Source of the DNA: Chrysaora quinquecirrha
Taxonomy: Eukaryota > Cnidaria > Scyphozoa > Semaeostomeae > Pelagiidae
NCBI GenBank assembly: GCA_014526335.1
Contig: JACTAT010000014.1
Coordinates: 939,250-1,003,249, forward strand
Direction of reading: 5' to 3'
DNA: 64,000 nucleotides
Shown: positions 57,716 through 64,000 of the stretch, in pieces
Position numbering within the stretch: the first letter of the stretch is position 1
Layout of the letters: every line of letters begins with the position of its first letter
Position numbers and translations under genes: made by a program
Notes under the pieces: model-generated
Seen by the model: the letters and a program-made list of their open reading frames with translations, nothing else
Told to the model about the DNA's origin: nothing
Database searches by the model: none

Positions 57716-60030
57716 GGCTACGTTAGTCCCAAAGTAGAAGTCCTCTAAGCTACTGAATCAACTTGTGTCCACTATTACTGAAATATGCAGTAATAAGTGT
57801 AGCTACTTGTAAATTTAGGAAAAATTCCTGCCAAAATACTCACAGTTACAGGAAGACCTTTCTCCGCATCAGCAAGTTTGACTATGAGCCGAGATCTTCT
57901 TGCAGGAACTACGGCAATGAATCGAGACACAATAAAAAATCTTCAGGGTCTAAGCACCTATTTCGATTCTTTTTTAGACTGTTTGTTTAACGGATGAAAA
58001 ACTCCGACAATCAGGTAGTACATCCAGTGTGAAAAATTCCTCCACAAGTATTCGAATATGCTAGCACCTGGGCATAAATACTCTCTAACATTCGGTCGTT
58101 ATGGTGATCAATGTATGAGAGAGTTGTATATTAAGTTTGTTTATTGAAAAAGGTTTCCACAGACACCGTTCCACCTTGAAAGGGCATAGAATACTTAAAG
58201 AGCGCATTCAGATTTCAAATCAAGTTAAGATAATACATATACATATTTAATAGTGTTATGGTTCCTTAACGAAAGAAGTCAGAAAGAAAAAAAGGAAATT
58301 AAGCATTTTGTAATGCACAAGAGGAAATTTAGAAGCATATGTCTTTTATATGAAGCACCATCTGCTGCTAAATTTATAAACAAATTCAGTCATTTATAAA
58401 TCAGTGTAGTCAGTAACTCAGAAAATTGTGCAGTGGCAAAAACTTAGGAAACCCGCTATAGAATAATGTTTTAGCTCTTTTAAGACAATGCCCTGAATAT
58501 GTGTTTAATAATACCATTTGCATAAGAACAGGAGGTCTTATATTAAGGCGTTAAGACCACCATGTAAGCTTAAATTACAGGCCCATATCCACAGCTATTT
58601 GCATAAGTTAGAACAGGAACTCTTTTGCTAAAATGTTAGATCAGTATGTAAGCTACCATTACAGACCAATAGTAACCGACTTATAATAGGACCTATTAGC
58701 TAGAATAACAAGAGATCTGGCCTTAAGATACACACTTTTAAGTAAGTTAGTCATTGTTGTACTTTTTAATGTAACGATTGGACTGTAATCATTATGATGT
58801 TGTATTATCCCCTGACGTCGCCGACTGGTCGCCAACTGGCCGGCTGTTTCGCAAAAGATGCGCAGCTGCAGTTACTAAGGGTATTAATCCCAGAATTCCC
58901 ATTGGAAATCCTTAATAAAAACAAAGGGCATAACGACCGCCTCTATTACACGATGCATTTTGCTTTGTTGTCATTATTATAATCATCATCACATCTTTGG
59001 TGCGCTTTTTAATCTTAGATTTTATGAAATCGCCGAATGATCGACCAATCCCTGATAGATTGGAGATTCAACAAAATTTGCACCCGTTGCATCGGCACGC
59101 TGCCTCCGAAAGTTAAGATTATACGGAATCCAGGCTTTTATTTTAGGCTTGCGCTGGAGAGTAATCCCAACGAGACTCAAGTCCCATGATTTCAGTAAAA
59201 ATAGTATTTCAACATTCGCAGCGTTTAGCTCTCCTTCTAGCACAAAGAAACGTATTCACAAGTCTCACAACAGACAATATTCTTTTTCTTGTTATCTTGT
59301 TATGAAGTAAAGGATTTAGCTCCAGGTAATCTAAGTTGAATAATGTAATATACTTCTAAAGCCCCGGACAGACTAGACTTGTTCTGTCATGGAATGGTGG
59401 ATCCTAGGAGAACGATATTGAGAAATAGATCAGAATCACTGATTTGACTGATCAATTTGTTCAGCAATGCTGCAAGTTGTTCAGTCACTGTATGACGTTG
59501 TGGTCAAACGCTGTCCCTGCCTTAAGTTCTTGCTTTGGTTTGGTTTCGTTTTGGCTCTACGTAGACAGCAAGAGTTCGGGTCGTATAAAACTTCAAAATT
59601 GCAATAGTATGTAGCATGTATGACATGTTTCCGCCTTCATCGCAATTTTGAAATATTAATCAGAAAATACAAAAACCCTACATAGAGGTTGTTTTTATAG
59701 AAACTAAATTATATGTTTGTTTTATTATGTTTTCATGCTTTTACAATAAGTTATTACAATAAGTTATTGTATTTTTATATTATTCTACAATGCAGAAATG
59801 TTAGTCGTTATTTTCGGTTACATCAATCGCTTTTATATTATCTTATTGATTTATGTATTGCAGATGGAACAGTTGCTCAACTTTTATCTTCCTGATAATC
59901 TAAGTGTTTTAACTATATCCCTCAATAAAATCATATGACAAAATTAAACATTATTTCCATCAAAACACTGTCGAAAATCTTTGGAAAACTGAGGACAACG
60001 TATATTGAATTTATCGTCAGTGTCCACTTC
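57716..60030. other. intergenic, no supportable gene
   Basis: AT-rich with only short open frames. A repeat word (cgcaattttgaaatatt near 59640) also occurs near 29010 and 30040, in CFAP58 introns, and marks a minor dispersed repeat. Confidence 0.45.
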
Positions 60031-60109
60031 TTAGACCCTGGCCAAACGATCGAACGTCATCAACAAGCAAACATGCAAACATTTTCTGATCAAACGTGCA
60101 AACATTGAT

Positions 60110-61158
60110 TGTCGGACCAAAACACGTTTCAGGCATTTGCCCTTATACATTAACACTAAAGTAATAAACGTACCCTCATTAAGCTGAATAGTCCTCTAAT
60201 GTCTGGTAAATTTAAGAAAACCTTTTCCTTTTTTTCTATCTACGAAGAGTTCCTCTAATGCTTTGGTTGTAGTGCTTAAAGCATGGCAATGTAAGTTTAT
60301 AAGTGTCAAACCAAAAAAAAAAAACACGTTCCAAATATTGTCGGATATACATGTATACTGAAATATCAAACGAATGCAAACCATCTGAATAGTCCACTTC
60401 AATCTAATCTTAAAACAACTTCTCTCTACGAACGAACAGCTCTACGAACAGCTTCTATTATATGCTATGGTCGTATTGCTAACATATTGGCAAAATTAGT
60501 CACAGAGTGTCCAACCAAAACACATACCACGTATTTACCCTTATACTTTTAACCGAAACACGTGTCACGTATTTGCCTTTATACTTCTATACTTAAATAG
60601 CAAACGAATGCTAACTATCTGAATCAGTCTTATTTTCGGATAAATGTCCCTTCTCTTTTATCTACGAACAGTTTCTATTTGGTCGTATTGCTTACATATT
60701 GGTAAAATTAGTTAATAACACTCCAACCAAAACACGTTTCGCACACTTGCACCTATACATTCATACTTAAATAGCAAACGAATGCTAACTATCTGAATAG
60801 TCCTCAATCTAATTTTCGCAAAAATGTCCCTTCTCTTTTATCTACGAACAGTTTCTATTTTATGCGTTGGATTTTGCATGCAACTGCTTATATACTGGCA
60901 AAACTAGTTAATAAGTGTCCAGTCAAACCAAAACACGTTCCAAGTATTTGCCATAAAACAATTATACTTTATAGCAAACGAATGCGTACTATCTAAATAG
61001 GCCTCATCAATTATTTAAGGAAAAATGTTTCTTCTCTTCTATACTTTAGTTGTATGGCTGGTTTTCGCTAAAGCTTTGCAAAATTCATTAAACAGTGTAC
61101 AACCATAAGGTGCTCCAAGTAATTGCCCTTACACGTGTATTAAATTATCAAACGAATG
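60110..61158 (-). repeat. tandem array of decayed TAF11 terminal-exon copies
   Basis: Five imperfect units of about 170-245 bp (starting near 60110, 60345, 60590, 60760 and 60960) share tctacgaacagtttctattt and caaacgaatgctaactatct with the real TAF11 last exon and its 3' flank (61159-61292). On the minus strand several copies read VRR-stop-KRR or LRR-stop where the exon has VRRQKRR: the Gln codon CAG has become TAA or TAG. They are therefore non-coding copies of the C-terminal codons plus 3' UTR. Confidence 0.75.
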
Positions 61159-63394
61159 TTAACTTAACTGGAAATTCCTCTTGTGTCTTGTGTTAGGAAT
61201 CATGTTCCTTCTCTTCTGTCTACGCACAGCTTCTCTTATGTGTTTCGGTTGGATTGGACCTTGTTCGTTTCTCTCCTCCATTATATCCAAAGCTAAAAAG
61301 AAACATTTTGTTATTAATTTATAAAGCTACGAATCGTGGTAATATGTTACTGAAGCTCAAAAGAAGAGGCAACATATCCACGAAGATGTTAACAGACAAT
61401 GAAAACGCTTGGGCTTAAGTTGAACGTCGCTCTTCTCATGCGCGGAACTTAATATAGTTAAGATCAACGTTAAAGCGACTTTGTGGCGGCAGCAAATTAA
61501 AAGTTGCTCCTAATACGTTGATTTGCATCTCATTACAGGTTGTATCTTAGCAACAGTAATAATGGCGCGACAGGATTGGCAGGGCTACGTAGACGCACTG
61601 CATCGCAAGCAAGTAACCACATAACTCAGGTTGGTACATATCACTTAGTCCTAACTTGTTAACTAACATCACTGGTTAGAAATACTATAGAGTGATTAAA
61701 GTTTTTATAAGACAAGACAATCTCGTTTCGTAAATCTTATTACTCGAGAATTCAAAACCACTGGAGTTTATACCCGCTGGAGTCGAAACTTGCAAAACCT
61801 AATATTTTCCCTCATTAGCGAAAGTTAATTCCAAAGATTTTGCGCTTGTTTTTTAATTCAGACTCACTACGTATGTCCCACTGCTTCGCTCGATTTCGTT
61901 TTTTTACTGTTTCTGACAAAAGCTAAGAGTGACAAATCAAAAGTAGGGGAGCATAAACTAGAGACCCATGCAGTGAGTCTCAGCCAAAATGACGTTGTCG
62001 CCAAAAGAGCGTGGAATATCAAGACGCGGGAAAAATGACTAGTGCCCAGATTCGTTGTCTCCTTATGATTATAACCTCTCTGCTTGTGGGGTCCTATTGC
62101 TAACACAGACTATCTTTTGGTTTGACGGACGGCTTGTTTTCTATCCTTCCTGTTCAAAACAATAAAAGTACCTTCTTCGCAAATTTCTCCGACGAAAACC
62201 TTAGCAATGCCAGCCATTGCGATCACTACGTTTGGAGGGACTGATCCGCCAGACATGATGTTTTGCATTAACTAAAACAAACAAAATGGAAATTAATAAA
62301 AAAACTACAGGCACAAAATTCAGGATATTAAAGTCTCAGAGACTTTCTAGGGATGGATGCTTGTGTCCTTTTATCTCTTTAGAATTCCAAATTCAAGATG
62401 CCAAAAAGCTCACATTATTGAAAACGGAAGACTCTGATTCTCCGGAGAAATGTCCAAAACAACAGCCTTTCGATCTCTCGGAAATATCCAGAAAAAAGGA
62501 TAAGGAAATGCGGAAAAAGTTACCCAAAATACCACTCCAAAACAGGCATTTAGGAGATGAGGAAGTAAAACACTACCCTGATTCTTCTCCCCAAAGCCAA
62601 TCCAAGAGCAAATCAATAGAGATATTAAAATTAAACAAAGTGCAAAGCAGATTCTGATACTTACTCTCCTAATGGCTGCTTTTGGAAATGATGCTCTTCT
62701 GTACATCTCATATCTATTTAGCTGAGGCTCGGAAAAGGAAGACACCAAAACCCTGAAAGTATGTTAAACTTAATATTATTATATGAAATGTAGAAGAATT
62801 ATCTCATATTTACAATCATACTTCTTAAACATTGATTTTGGGAGGACATATCAGAAACACCACCATTTCACCTTCAACTTTACCTTCAATTAACAAAGAA
62901 GATTCAGAAGGAACATTCTGGTTTGCTAGAAATATATACTAGATGAAAGAGGTTCAGGGATGAGTAGATGAGCCTGGGAGAAGCTGCATTCCATGTACTG
63001 AGACATTGATGTAGATCTCTGGTGTGCAAGAGTCTCTGGTGTGCCAGAGTGATTTTTATTGTTCTTTCTATTGTTGTATTGTTAAATCTTAGGTGTACTG
63101 TATACATGAAATGCTCCATGGAGCCCAAGAGACCTTGCAATTCTTTATTTAGAAATGATCTTAAAATTCAGAATTGTTAGCTTACTGCATCTTCATTCTC
63201 TCTTTATCAGAGCCTCCTGCGCCAAGTGGATCGGAACTTTGGATTTCAGCAGACTCCTTCCCAGAACCAGCATCTTTATTTTGATCTTTATCCAAGTAGG
63301 CTTTGGACAAACTACCAGACGATGGTGCCAGATTTGTTTCTGTGTTCACAGGGATTGAAGATTTTGAACTGGCTGACTGATTATTTGCATCCAT
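61159..63394 (-). CDS. TAF11: TFIID subunit 11 (TAF11)
   Basis: Four minus-strand exons, 63186-63394, 62665-62752, 62172-62271 and 61159-61292, with GT/AG borders and consistent phases, total 531 bp (176 aa plus stop). The N-terminal third is polar and low-complexity (Ser, Asp, Lys), as in other TAF11 proteins. The histone-fold region is unmistakable: [48 protein letters not shown], then [15 protein letters not shown] near the C-terminus. Human TAF11 is about 211 aa; the shorter length lies in the N-terminus. TAF11 pairs with TAF13 through histone folds within TFIID and takes part in RNA polymerase II pre-initiation complex assembly. It is intact, with no frame break. Confidence 0.97.
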
Positions 63395-63640
63395 CCTGTT
63401 TAGTAAGAATGAAAGAACTGGTTAAACAGCTGACTTCTTATCAAGATGTAAACAGACACATAACACAGATATTAATCTGCAAGGCTGGAAAACATCCCCA
63501 TACAGTGGGATAAACAACAAATGCAAGATGAAGAAAATCTTATATTAGCTTTATGAAGCTGCTTTCAAATGTTAAACAACAGAATACAACAATAAGAAGC
63601 TCAAGGTGCAAGTAGTAACACAATCGGAATATATTCTGAG

Positions 63641-63846
63641 CCAGGGTGGAATCCATGCTATCTTTATGCCGGAGATTACGCCAATGAAAACTGCTTTCAT
63701 GCCAAACAAAACAATAGATCCATTGTTCTATTAGGAAAGTGGTAATGTTTGCTATTGTTTTCTGAAAGATTTACGCTAGTGCGCCAAAAATTTTCCAAAC
63801 TCCACGCCAGATTTCTCCGGTGCAGGCTACATGGATTCCACCCTGG
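63641..63846. mobile_element. hAT-like MITE with 8-bp target duplication
   Basis: Starts ccagggtggaatccatg and ends catggattccaccctgg. It is flanked by attctgag (63633-63640) and attctcag (63847-63854), an 8-bp duplication with one mismatch. Length 206 bp, no coding capacity. The CAGGGTGG-type end and 8-bp duplication fit the hAT superfamily. Confidence 0.85.
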
Positions 63847-64000
63847 ATTCTCAGCTGTTGTAAAAACACATGGTACCTGACCTGACCTTAACTACCTTAC
63901 AAAGCAAGATCAATGTCTTCTTGAGCCATTGAAAATAAGCCACCAACTGACAAATGAGAGGCAAGCTAGTTAGAAAGTACCTATATCAGGTTGAATTTCA

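Noticed and set aside
1..64000. CRISPR array, operon or prokaryotic defence system
   Set aside because: Genes are spliced animal genes; the tandem repeats lack the regular repeat-spacer pattern of a CRISPR array.

Overview
The window looks like nuclear DNA of an early-branching animal, most likely an anthozoan cnidarian (coral or sea anemone). It is AT-rich and intron-dense, carries metazoan gene families (CFAP58, TAF11, a cytochrome P450, a RING-H2 ligase), and is packed with small non-autonomous elements, tRNA-derived SINEs, dead LINE and Penelope fragments and simple-sequence arrays. The species is inferred from this overall character, not from a diagnostic sequence.

Layout, left to right. 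1-7.3 kb: (ATC)n satellite and exons of a minus-strand gene whose peptides carry YDxP phosphotyrosine-type motifs, running off the left edge. 9.66-10.72 kb: a four-transmembrane-type minus-strand locus broken into several frames. 13.36-14.54 kb: an unrecognised minus-strand coding locus with one frame break. 15.32-16.49 kb: a compact five-exon plus-strand RING-H2 gene (RNF24/RNF122-like). 18.87-33.10 kb: a complete 19-exon minus-strand CFAP58 gene (about 839 aa). 33.1-37.3 kb: gene-free, full of miniature transposons. 37.35-50.82 kb: a 13-exon minus-strand cytochrome P450, CYP26-clan-like but with an unusual I-helix and no N-terminal membrane anchor. 51-53.7 kb: (TTAG)n arrays and poly-G elements. 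53.77-56.88 kb: a large near-single-exon minus-strand gene for an unrecognised protein of about 1,035 aa with nine RRxS kinase-type sites. 57.1-61.1 kb: two different tandem-repeat blocks. 61.16-63.39 kb: a complete four-exon minus-strand TAF11 gene.

The genes do not form an operon or an obvious pathway. CFAP58 is a ciliary/flagellar coiled-coil protein, TAF11 a TFIID histone-fold subunit, the RING protein a membrane-tethered E3-type ligase, and the P450 a haem enzyme. All but the RING gene are on the minus strand. The points of most interest are: (1) frame breaks in several coding loci, most of them explained by one missing base in a T-run of the plus strand; (2) a tandem array of decayed copies of the TAF11 terminal exon and 3' end; (3) the P450 lacking the acid-alcohol pair; (4) the RRxS-rich large protein; (5) several miniature-transposon families, one with a clean nested insertion and target-site duplication.

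All reading was by eye. Exon borders are inferred from GT/AG signals, phase agreement and remembered family sequences; no alignment or transcript evidence was available.
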